Shown here: positions 10,918 to 22,535 of the stretch, in pieces
How the letters are laid out: every line of letters begins with the position of its first letter
Numbering within the stretch: position 1 is the first letter of the stretch
Assembly (NCBI GenBank): GCA_000934455.1
Contig: KN886142.1
Coordinates: forward strand, 68,287 to 106,258
From: Apostichopus parvimensis
Taxonomy: Eukaryota; Echinodermata; Holothuroidea; Aspidochirotida; Stichopodidae
Direction of reading: 5' to 3'
DNA: 37,972 nucleotides
Program-made: the position numbers and the translations under genes
The notes under the pieces: model-generated
The model's input: only the letters and a program-made list of their open reading frames with translations
Databases searched by the model: none
Told to the model about the DNA's origin: nothing

Positions 10918-13900
10918 GATGACCCTCTACAAATCTCCCTGGCAAAGACAGATCAACCAGGACAGTAAATCCAAAGTAATTTGTTTGCTTTCATGATTTA
11001 GTTTGGATGATATGTGTTCTCCTGTCCTAGATAAACAATTATCACTCTTTTCATTCGTTGCTTTAAGAGGAACTGGAGTTTGAGCTTGCAACTGTTGTTT
11101 TCTTACATACTGAAAGTCTCACTTCACATTACAATCTTCATTTATGTGAAAATATTCCAATATGCATAAGATTCTAAAGTACAAAAATATCTGATTTGTT
11201 CAAAAATTAAGTTGGATTTTACAGCCTTGAAGAGCTAAAGAGTTGGTGAGCTCTTTTCTACTCATTCTACGTGCCAGAAATACACATGCACCCTTTGAGC
11301 TCATTGCACTAGTACTGTAATGCCAACAGTCATGGCAGTCTTTGTGTTACTTGTCCATGCTGAAACTATTGCACTCCAAATTTGGCAGAGCAAGCCACGT
11401 GTATTAATGCTGCATTGCTAATAAGACTTCAGACATACAAAATCTGAATGTATTCTCTTTTAAAATCGTTCCATGTTTGGCCATATTGTAACATTATCAG
11501 AGATGTATAGTTAGTAGTTACCGTAGCAAGAAAGGTCTTATTTTGTATTTTCAATTTTTTTTATACTTTTGTCTCATGTTCTGTTGTTTATCACCTCCAG
11601 ACACTTGAACCACTTGAATCAAGGCTTGCTGTTTTCTTTCACGAAAATTCACATTGACACTTTGAAATTAATTTGTCAGAAGCTCAAGAAAGTAAAAAGG
11701 AAGGTATAGTAGATATATAGTAGATGGAATCTCACCTGATAAAATTTAGTGATGACAAGCCCTACGTAGTTCAAATAAACCATATATACTTATGGAACTA
11801 TAGTGTTTGAAGGGTTTTCACACTCTGACCAATGTGACCTATGAACTCCACCAAAACTAGAGAGTGTGAATTAAAGCTTCGCATCATAAATTTATACACC
11901 ACATATGCCTCCTTATAGGTCTGGCCTTATGTTAACCAAAACCAGGGCAAAGTTTTTGTTGGTCAACAATCAAATTTCTGTAAGGAAGACCAAAATAAAC
12001 TTTAGCGAATGTACAGTGGATGAGTAGTAAATCAAATTCAGATGGTGTTATAACTATGTAAACCCCAATTAAATTGGTATCACGCTCCATCACTCTGGAC
12101 ATACTGACATAATACAAAAATAGTGACCAGGCCCTTGATCCACCCGAAGGGAAGTTTTACCTCGAAGCTGGTGTTCTAATCAACAAACCTACATATCTCT
12201 CCTACGTTGTACTTGACAAAGTCATTCTTAGATATTTTGGTTGCATACTTTGACCACCAAATTTTCTGTTTGGACAACCAAAACGAAAGACTTGAAAACC
12301 AGAAAAAAATTTTTAAATTTGCCCTGACCTTTGACCTTACTGTACCTAAAATTAAGAAAAACAAACCCCCAAAATATAGGGTTCTTGTATTCAATGACTT
12401 CTGCATGGTACCCCTTAATGTGGAATGACACATACTGTACATGACTTTCACAATATCTGTAATATGTTAAAAAAAATACTGTCAATAGGTCATAAATGAA
12501 AAGTCCCTTTCTTACAACTGGAGAAGTATGAGCTGTTAAGAAGCTAATTGACTTTTGTAACCATTGCCATAATACCCTAGCCCCCCCCCCTCCCACCCAT
12601 TTCAGACTTTCTTGTCAATTATCTGCATCTTCGACATCTAGAAACACATATCGATCAATAGTACTGTACTTGACAAAATCTGGAAAGATTGTCCGGCCTG
12701 TGTTTGATTTGTCATGGATTGACCCCCAAATAAAAGAGTTCCTCTCCTTAACATAGCATGCTTACAAAGTTTGCACACTATAACCTCTACAAACTTCACA
12801 GGACCTTTAACAAAACTAAACAGGGTATCTGCTGAGAATGTGACTTAAAATGCCAAGTACTGTACATGATCCGCACAAGGTATTTACATTGACAATCTCC
12901 AATAATCCTTGACCACCAACAAATCCTCCTCGTTTAGCCAATGACCGTAACCACATAGATCTCTCAGGGACCGTTTACATTACAGACATAGCCCGCTCGA
13001 AGTTCAGCACAAAAACAAGATAAATTGATTTAGAAAGTGTAGATTGGACCTGTGCTTGGTATCAGACATTCAGATCCCCTGCTTAGTATCACCAAACAGG
13101 AAGTTGAGGTTTGCTCACCAGGAGAAGAGGCTAGGTGCTGCCATTGCTTGTCAACTTACCCACATAACAAATAACAATCAAAGTTAAGGTCACCGCTGAT
13201 CTAGGGTCAACAATACCCCCCCCCACCTCCCTGCACTGCGTTTAATAACAAATTTAACACCGCTATGGGTCTGATCCTTCCTTGACCCTTGTCTATCACA
13301 GAGTTCAAATCGCAGATATTGATTGGCCTTTACACTTCAAATCTGAACTCAAACAAGGGGTTGAACAGCATCCTCACAGGCTGATGTATATTCATAAATT
13401 ATCTATACTCTACATGGTTTCGTCACGTCAACGTTGCAACCCAACACATAACACATCAATTGAGGTTTGGCAAGTGGGATAATGAGGGAATCATTCAAGT
13501 AAAGAAATCAGTGCATTTAAAGATAATTCTCAATGTACACAGATTGATAATGAGAGAATGCAAAATACACATTTAAGGAGATATATTGCAGTAATTCAGT
13601 AAACCTAACAAAAAATGATTGAAACATTGTACACAATATGTCAGTCTCTGCTGGTAAGGATTAACCTGAGAGTGGCTTAGGCCATATTAAAGCACATTGA
13701 TCATCCGACAGAAATGCAAAAACTTACTTCCTTTGTTAAGCTCTTCAGCTAAATTAAAGAGGAAACAAGACCTGATATCTCTACAAAAACCCAATGAAAG
13801 GAAAACAGAGAGCAGTAAAAAGTATTTTTAGATCTTAACTTGTCAATCTCCACATAATGCAGACAATTCATAATATAGTGCACAGGACAAACAGAAGTGT

Positions 13901-14777
13901 TTCCTTTAGTCTCCACTAGCCACACATGAACAGAACTGACCAATCAAACACAAGCTTCAACATCTTCTGTAGCAGTAACTCAAATAATGAGTCAATCATT
14001 GCCAAATTTCCTATTTTGTATTAAAGATTTGCTATGGGAGACTGTGGACATCACATCAAAAAACCTTCCTCCATATTCAACCATCTATCCTGGTACCGTA
14101 GGAAAATAAAACACATATTTGCTGTTAATCAAAATGAAAGCAACGAAAACACAAATGTTAACTGTGAACACACAACTGTAATAGAGTAGGATTTAGTTCC
14201 TTGTTTGAAGTAGAGGGTTACAATCTCTTTTGTAAACTTTGCTTGTCTTTATCTAATCATTCTTTAATGGGAAGGACTATTTACTTGGCCCAAATCTCAC
14301 CCATTTGACACTATTTTGAAGGTTTATCTTGTCCAAACTGTTTTCTCCATCAATTGACATCTTAAGTTTAACAACAAATTTGCTAATTAGAATGCTTGTC
14401 ACCCTAAATGTCTGACCAAACATTCTATGTCCATTTACAAATGAATCATGGCACCGAACAGAAAACTGCAATTTGAAATAAATTGTCAAGTCTGAATCGC
14501 CGTACAGTAAGTGGGGGGAGGGGGGCTTTTGTTTTTACAAGTTTTAAGGTTATACAATAATTCAGTTTCCTGAAGATGAGGTTCCGTTCGCAAAGCTAAA
14601 ACAGGTAAAAAAGCAGTACCCTTCTACATTGAAAACGGAACTAGAGTGAACTCTAGAGTATTATTTTTCATCAAATAATTCTCACCATTAGACATCATAC
14701 AATATTTACACAATGTACTGGATAACACTCAAATCTTCACATTTCTCAAAACGTCAAAAGTTAGAAATATACAGAAG
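10918..14777. other. No supported gene; homopolymer G/C runs and a DR1-like motif
   Basis: Overlapping short ORFs on both strands at 12176..12596 are unsupported. A perfect direct-repeat-1 word, tgacctttgacct, is at 12325..12337. Short C or G runs occur near 12581, 13217 and 14512. Nothing else is recognised. Confidence 0.5.
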
Positions 14778-14903
14778 TTATAAAGTTACATGAGCTTGTA
14801 CAGGAGCATGTTGCTTAGAATCTCTCAGACAACCTGGTGATAGCAGAACATGATCTTTAAATGAAAGACTACTGTACTGTAGGTACTTGAAAAGTTTTGT
14901 TGC
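14778..14903 (-). CDS. Weak terminal-exon candidate (41 codons plus stop)
   Basis: A strong acceptor (gtaatttttgcag) is followed by a phase-0 frame beginning ATKLFKYLQYSSLSFKD and ending in a stop 41 codons later. It is neither hydrophobic nor recognisable. It could be a 3' exon of the upstream minus-strand gene, part of another transcript, or chance. Confidence 0.12.
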   Translation of the reverse strand, partial: ATKLFKYLQYSSLSFKDHVLLSPGCLRDSKQHAPVQAHVTL

Positions 14904-17900
14904 CTGCAAAAATTACAACATAAGTGATAAGACTTTGGCAGAAAGTTCAAATGTTTACAACCAAGAAATAAGGCATTACATTTTTCATAGGGCAAAGTTT
15001 TGCTTACTGGATACAAGGTTAACAACTTGCTGACTTTAAGTAGCCAGATGCTCAGTGTAGCTGAGGACATATGACATCTGCCTCTTATTCAATTATATCA
15101 AACTTATCATGGCTTGGTAAGAATGGTGCAGTAACAACAACCCAACACTTGACACAGCATATAGGAGAGTTAAATACTGATATCGCAATAGTCGTATGTT
15201 AGAAGCTGATATTAAAACGTAGAGATTAGAGATGACAGTTGGATGTGTGTGATGTTAGGCTTGCTCCTAAGATGAGAGACTTTTTGCATTATCTTAATTA
15301 GAGCAGAGAACTTCACGAAACGAGAGTATGAATATTTGATCTAAAATACAGTATGGGGCAAGGAGAGATGTGAAAAATGACAGAAAACTGTTTACAGTGA
15401 CAGGGGCTCATGAACCAATTATTGCAGTCACATTTTCAAAATGTTAGTTTAATACCAATAACCTTTTGTAGTTACAGAAACTTCAAGGATTTCAGGCTCT
15501 GTACAAATATTTGTGAAGTTCTTTTTTTTATTTCAAAAGTAACATTCTTGAAACCTAAAGCATCATACATGTTTCCGATGTTTGAAAATCTTTTCTCTAA
15601 TTTATTTTAAGATCTGCGATATGATGTGGTTCAGTGAAGGGAGACATATTTGTGAAGTTTTGAAAATATAACACAATTCCCCAGACTACAAATCAAACCT
15701 TTGTTCAGTATCAACTTAAGTATTCCATCTGAAAGTAACTTTAAATGTTTAAACATATGTAAATTTCTCCAACTATTATTAAAGTGGTTTGCCAAAATCT
15801 GAGAAATCACAAAACTGGCATTTTGTAATAAAATTAGCAACCTTCACTAAAAGAGATTTACTCCTCTCTAGGATGAGGCAATCTCAGTAGAAGTCTGTTT
15901 TCTCGACCATGAATAGCTTGGTTAATAGCTATCTGCTCCATTGACCAACTAGAATAAGCTAATTAAAGGTCACTTTGTAAGATTAAGGCATCTAAATCCT
16001 CCTTTTGAAAGTAACTAAATGGCTTTTAGGGTTGCAGAGACCTTACAAAGACTGGTTATACCTTTTCACTAGCTGTATATTACCTTGTATGATGAAAGAG
16101 CCATTAGTTCATAGACAAATTTGGAAACCATGCCAGAGCAAAATAACCTTGCACTTTCCTCATCTTTCATCTCGGGAAGGAAGATGAGAGTCTGTTACAG
16201 AACGGCAAATCTAATTTAAAAGAATGCTGGATAGAAATTGCTTCATCTGGCAAACTAAAGCTGTGCAAAAGAATGAAAGAGGACTGCTTATTGCAAAAGA
16301 ATAAACAAATCAGACATTCATTTCTCTGAAACTTGAAGGGAGGGAAAACTATGAGAGCAAATTTCCTTGATGGTGTAACCTTGAGGTAGTGATTGCAATC
16401 AAGCATACTGTATGGATGAGAGTGTAATCCTCTTAGAAGGCTCTTTATCAATCACCATTTCCTAAGAAACATTTCAAAGGAGTAAGTGACTCAAGAACAA
16501 AATCAAGCAGAAATGATTTTAGTTTTCACGTGTAAGAGGATAATGTCTTGGCCCCCAATATAATTTTGTTTTTATTTCTTGATATGCAGGGTTTTAGAAA
16601 GTATCACAGCGGATGAACGAGTCTGAATCAGCCCAGTTGTACTATGACGCTATTACTGTGACCATGTCTGGAGATAAACCACATATATGCTTATTACTTC
16701 AAGTCTCTTCAAGCTGATCCCAAAGCATATAATACTTTTCTTCTGAAAAGTACTAAATTACTTTAATATGCTTTAAAATATGATTTTGGATGGCTTGTAG
16801 TATGTATCACCATATTTCATTGGTACTATACTCTATAGTTGTATGTTGGTGGTGATGGTCCAGTTAGTGCTAGGAACTCTCTGAGGATATGTAAACTCAA
16901 TCGGGATCTTCAAATTTCTACCGAGGGCACTGTTATTTTGGTCCTAATGCAGATTCTATGGGCTAGTTGTGAAAAAATTGTTTTGCATATATACAACTAA
17001 TGTTCAACTAGGAATTGCAGTATATTTCAGAGACTTCCATACAATGTTTGCTGAACCTCAAAGCTTAAACGCAGTGGCAATAATTGAGCATATTTCAAAG
17101 AAGCTTTCTGATTGGTTGATGATTACACATGTGTAAAGTTGCCAAACAAACGATCGGCAACATTCATTCCTAAAATGTACTAGTTATGAGTGGTAAAAAC
17201 CATATGTTAGCTTGAATACGTCACAGGATGTGTGAAGTAGGGAATGTACAGGTTAAGTTTGCCTGAAGTGTCGGTCAGAGATACCTAAAGGATTCCTCTG
17301 TGATTTCAAAGACTGTCTCTTGTCAAGTTTTGTGGAACTAGCTAAGAGCTATATGACAACACCCTCTTTTGATTTAGGACATGGCTGGAGATCCCCAATA
17401 AGAGAGTACTACTTTAAGTTAACACTTGCAAAGTAGACTTAGCCAATCAGACTTCATATTAAGGACAGGAGGAGGAGAAAAGCCATGGAAGGGACAGTAG
17501 TGAAAGTGGGGAACTGGCAAGCAACAAGATCACCAAATTCTGACTCAGTAAATAATATGTACCCATGACAGGTGAGATTTGGGTCAATTTGAGTAGATTA
17601 TAGACAATTGATGCACTTTACAACATGTCTGTCTCGTTAAAGGTTCATGCTGCATTATTGTGTTTGGTGATTGGCTAAATATTAGATAAGGTACATGTCA
17701 TGCTTTAGATGCACTGACTGACAGTTCTTAACCTTTTTTATTTTGTTTAGTGGTCATATTGCATGCAGCTATTATGTCATTTAATTTTCTCTAAGGAATG
17801 GTACAACCTTCAAAGCTACATCTCCAGCAATGACACTGGCCAAGCATGAAATATGACAAGCTTGACAGGAAGGGGTGATGAAGGCCATTTCACAGCTGAC

Positions 17901-18215
17901 TGAAGCTATCTATTGGTAAATAATCTTGGTATATCATTCTGTTTTCTCATCCTTAAAGACATCTGATCAACTTTGGGAAAAAGAGAAAAGCATGGATATA
18001 GAAAGTAAGCAACTTGCTAAAACTCACTCAAACTGTTGCATTACATCACATTTAGCTGTAGTAATGGTCTGTCATCAGAATTAAATTTTAACACTATCAC
18101 TGTTCCATACAGCCTGTAGGTTTTGGTTGCTACTGAGTACAATCACTTCTCTCTTTAACAGGGTTTTATTTCTCTACAAAGGAAAGTCTGATTGGTTTTC
18201 CAAGAATCTGGTCTT
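14904..18215. other. No supported gene
   Basis: AT-rich sequence with short ORFs only (for example 15410..15610 and 16451..16167), none with splice support or recognisable residues. No repeat structure noticed. Confidence 0.5.
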
Positions 18216-19800
18216 ATGCCGAGAGTCTCATTAAAGTGACCACTGATTTGCACAACTGACTCTCATCGCCATCAAGTGATCAGATTGTGATCAGAGTTGA
18301 TAGATCAATCTTTCAGAAAACTGACGACTGGGTCTGCAAGTATTAATCAAGTGATCAGACTCTGAGTTGATAGATCAATGTCTCTGTAAAGTGACCACTG
18401 TTTGTGCTAGTGACCGTAATCTTAATGAAGTGATCAGACTTTGAGTTGATATATCAATGTCTCTGTAAAGTGACCGCTGATTGGGCGAGTGACCGTAATC
18501 TCAATCAAGTGATCAAACTGTGATCAGAGTTGATAATGATAGATTAATGTCTCAGTGGAGCAACTACTGAGTCTGCAAGTGACTGTTGTATTAATCAAGT
18601 GATTGGACTCTGAGTTGATAGATCAATGTCTTAGTAAAGTGACCATTTTGTGCTAGTGACCATAATCTTAATGATGCGATTGGACTCTCAATTGGATTGA
18701 ACTCATTGATTGGACTCTTAGTAAAGTGATTGGACAAGTGATTGGAGTTGATAGATCAATGTCTCGGTAAAGTGACTACTGTAAGTAGATTCTAATGATG
18801 TCTCAGAGTCCAATCACTTGATAAAACAACGGTCACTTGCACAATCACTAGGCACGGAGCCATAAATGTTTTAACTTGGATCGTCTTTTCAAGTTGGATC
18901 GTTTGATATAGATTACAGTCACTGGCACTATCAGTAGGCACTATCAGTAGGCACACAAAGTGCCACTATCAGTAGGCACTTTACTGGCATACTAACCTTG
19001 AAGTCAGAATCTGATCACTTCATTAAGATCATTGGTCACTTGCAGACACATTTTACTGAGATATTGATATAATAACTCTAATCAATTGATTAAGATTATG
19101 ACTACTTGTACAATCAGTAGTCACTTCACTGGGATCTAACCTTATATTACCTTATTGGACCTGATCCAGACCTGATCACATAAAGAGTACAGTCAGTTAG
19201 TCCCTTTACTGGGATCTAACCTTATATGACCTTATAAGTCTGAATCTGATCACATAAAGAGTACAGTCAGTGAGTCTCTTTACTGGGATCTGATCTTATA
19301 TGTCAGAATCTGATCACTTAAAGAGTACAGTCAGTTAGTCCCTTTATGGATTTGTGATCACTCAACCAGATTTATCGTTATGTTGAGATTACAATCACTT
19401 GCAGACTCAGTATTTATTTTACCGGGACATTGATCTCTGATCTCAGAGTATGATCACTTCATTAAAATAAGGTTACTCTCAGACTCAATAGTCACTTATG
19501 GATCAAAGAATCACTCAACCAGAGTTGATCATTTCATTGAAATTACAGTCACTTGCAGACTCAATAGTCACTCTATGGATCTGAGAATCACTCCACTAGA
19601 GTTGATCAATTCATTGAGATTACAGTCACTTACAGACTCAATAGTCACTTTATGGATCTGAGAATCATTCTACTAGAGTTGATCATTGAGATTACCATGG
19701 AGGTAAAAGCGGAGTTTTTACCTCCATGAGATTACAATCAATTGCAGACTCAATAGTGACTTAATGGATCTGTGATCAACTTAACTTGAGTTGATCATTT
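18216..19800. repeat. Inverted (head-to-head) degenerate minisatellite
   Basis: From about 18216 to 18790 the repeat runs forward, with words such as gagttgatagatcaatgtct (near 18296, 18364, 18443, 18612, 18738), caagtgaccgtaatct and atcaagtgattggactctga. From about 18800 to 19800 the same words occur as reverse complements (tctcagagtccaatcacttg, gattacagtcacttgcagac, agagttgatcatttcattga). Unit length varies from about 68 to 125 bp on the forward side and is about 73-77 bp on the inverted side. The axis is near 18790. The whole could fold into a long imperfect hairpin. Confidence 0.88.
19696..19728. mobile_element. Tiny hairpin insertion with 8-9 bp flanking duplication
   Basis: Arms catggaggtaaaa (19696..19708) and ttttacctccatg (19716..19728) are perfect reverse complements around a 7-nt loop. 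The word tgagattac flanks the insert on both sides (19687..19695 and 19727..19735). The neighbouring repeat unit at about 19613 has this word only once, so the hairpin plus one flank copy is an addition to the array. An 8-9 bp duplication is compatible with transposon-style insertion of a minimal element, but at about 32 bp it cannot be autonomous. Confidence 0.6.
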
Positions 19801-21388
19801 CATTGTTACAATATAATATCAATTTCATAGAAGCCTAAACACTGATGCAAATAGTAAGGCAAATTCTACATTAACTACTGGAAATGAAAACTTGCTTAAA
19901 TTTAAACGAACTTTGTGATTCAATAAAATTGGATAATGGCTTGAAAAGATGGTTAGGCTGAATTGAAAATGCTACATTAACATATTGAATTTTGCTCATT
20001 TATACTAACATACAGTACAAATGAGACAATGTATATACATGTATGTGTAGTGGTCAAATTAAGGAAAACTTAACCATTAAGACTACTAAGCATACTGTAG
20101 TTTATGTTGATGTTATTCTTGGTAATGAATGTATATTATTAATAAATGTAATAATAATGAATGTAATAATATGTAATAAAGTACATATTACAATTCTTTA
20201 AGAAACAGACTGGCATTAAAAGTATGTATTTATAACACAGTTCCTCTTTAACCAAAGTGAACATCATGTGCAGATTAAGGTAAAATGGGATAAAATAGTT
20301 CTATTATTTATCAGCTCAACCAATCATGGATGACTAACATCATATTAAGTAATTTCAATTGTATGTGATCTATATATTTTGTCCAATCTTCTGAGTTCCT
20401 GTGGCCTGCAGTGCTGTTCCAGTTGGACAATTAAGAGAAATTTCATGATGTTTGTTTCCACAAATATATTTCATCAATATCCTTAAATGGTCCATTGAAG
20501 AAACAATTACATGCTCCAATGAGCATGTCCAAGACTACTATCCCATGACTGAGCCATCATTATCATCATCATCCCTCCAGGCAGATACGGCTAGTACCAG
20601 GTTCAATGACATCCAAACAGAAGAGATATTTTGCTACAATGAAAGGCTACTCTCATGGAAGTCTTTGACTGTAACCTAACATTTATACTTCATAAAAAAA
20701 TTAAAAAAAACTTGGACAAAGAATTTACCTTAAATAAAACAAACAACAAGTTGAGAAGACATTCATCTATGCTACTAGAGCTTAACCACATCACATTTCT
20801 ATTACCTTCAGTCACTACCTTAAGAGAAGTAAACGACAAAATCTTTTTAATCTTTACAAATCTGTGAAAACACTTTGGTCGTGCATATTTGCAAAATTGC
20901 ATGAGGAGAATTAAGAAATTGAATGAGATTTATGAAATAAATGTATAGTCAAAGAGAAGAGAGTCAATATACATTACTAGCAGATTAATCAATGGAGGAT
21001 GAGTAGAAACTGAGCATAATGGGAATTAAAGAAATTAATAAATTCAAGATTATTTTCTTCAGTTTTAGTTGAATTTATGACTACAAGTCAAAGATTTATT
21101 CAAGGCCAGTTTCTGATCTTAATCCATGAATTTATAAGAAATAACTTCAAAATCTTTGTCGAAGTAGAAACTACTGTAGTTACCCCTATAACTGTAACAT
21201 TTGCTTTTGTCATTTATCTCACTTTTATTTATGAAAAATAGACAGCTCTGTTGACAATTATGCCAAGGTATTCTCGTGAAGGTAAATCTGTATATCAAAT
21301 ATTCATACAAATCAGATGAAGAAATGACAACATTAAAATAATGTCTGAACATTAATAACAAATCCTTTTAAAGTAGCTCTAAGCAGCA
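19801..21388. other. No supported gene; AT-rich
   Basis: Contains a low-complexity run built from aataatgaatgtaataat at about 20130..20180. ORFs at 20452..20679 and 20655..20902 lack splice signals or recognisable content. Confidence 0.5.
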
Positions 21389-21424
21389 TCTCCTTTCTTT
21401 TTCTTTTTCTTTTTTTTTTTTCTT
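21389..21424. repeat. Pyrimidine (T/C) simple repeat
   Basis: tttctttttcttttt and longer T runs in an imperfect (TTTTTC) pattern. Confidence 0.85.
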
Positions 21425-22320
21425 GATGTCAGAAACAAGCCACAGCAAAAACATAAATCATTCTGATTTAAGATGCAGGCATATTAACTCTATGAAAAAG
21501 TGATAAGCTTTCTTAAAATCAGTGTTACATTTGTCATCAGCTTTGCATTTGTAATTAACAAAATAATTCAAAAGAAGCCATTAGTATGAAAGAGGAGCTT
21601 CTGGATGTGCCCATGAACCAAAACCTTAAATCATTCTGTCAGAGCCTTAACTAATTTTGCTCTTAATTATATGATTCATATCGCATAATGTAAATATTGA
21701 TAATTATGCCACGAATGTGATGTGACTACTCTTTGAACAAACTATAATGGAAGATGGCTTTCAAACTCTCTCAGATCGTCATACTAGTAGATGTTTTACC
21801 TCTTTCGATTTTTCTTGAAGGTAGGAGTGCAAAGGGAAGGTGAGAGGACTTAAATAAACCATAATAAACCAGATGCTTCTAATTTGCATTTTTAAATTAA
21901 AAGCTTACATGTTATTATTTCTATGTAAGAACCACTTTAATGACATGTTTTCTTCAAATTGTCAGAATTGGTTAAGGTCCTCAAGTGTTAAAATCTTTCT
22001 TTGCTGTCAATCGGTATGCTAATGTTGTTTGCTAGAGTCTGACAGTTAGATGTAAAGCTAGCTAATAGCATAATTTGACAACATTGGGAACGTTGGATGC
22101 AAATGTAATGAGCAATTGTAGCATCTTATGTGGACCAATCCTGGGATAATTCCCGTTGACATCAAATGGTTTAGATCCTTCAAGGTAAGTTATCTTCATT
22201 TCCTTGAATTAAAGGTAAGGCGCAAGCCGCGCAAGCAAAGGTAGTCCATGAAGACTGAACCTGGAACAATGACATTAGGCATCAAGTTTGCCATGAAAAA
22301 AAAACAAACAATACTTGTAA

Positions 22321-22535
22321 TAACTCACTCTGTTACTCTGCAAGAATAGCCAAATGAAACAATACATTTAATAACTTGTAAGAGTAGCCAAATAAAACAG
22401 AAAGCACATGAAATAACTCACTGTATTTTGTACAGTAGCCAAATGAAACAGTAATGTAATAACTTCCTTTGTAAGATTAGCAAAATAAAACAAACCATGT
22501 AATGACTTACTTTGTAAGAATAGCGAAATGGCTGC
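22321..22535. repeat. Degenerate 38-51 bp repeat, about five copies
   Basis: The word agccaaatgaaac or close variants recurs at 22348, 22386, 22437, 22479 and 22522, each followed by a variant of gtaataacttactttgtaag. Spacing is irregular, so this is an old array. The ORF at 22649..22368 runs through it and is not considered real. Confidence 0.75.

Noticed and set aside
12176-12596. Three overlapping ORFs of 73-122 codons on both strands
   Set aside because: They overlap in antisense, contain low-complexity Lys/Phe-rich stretches from A/T runs, and show no splice sites or domain.
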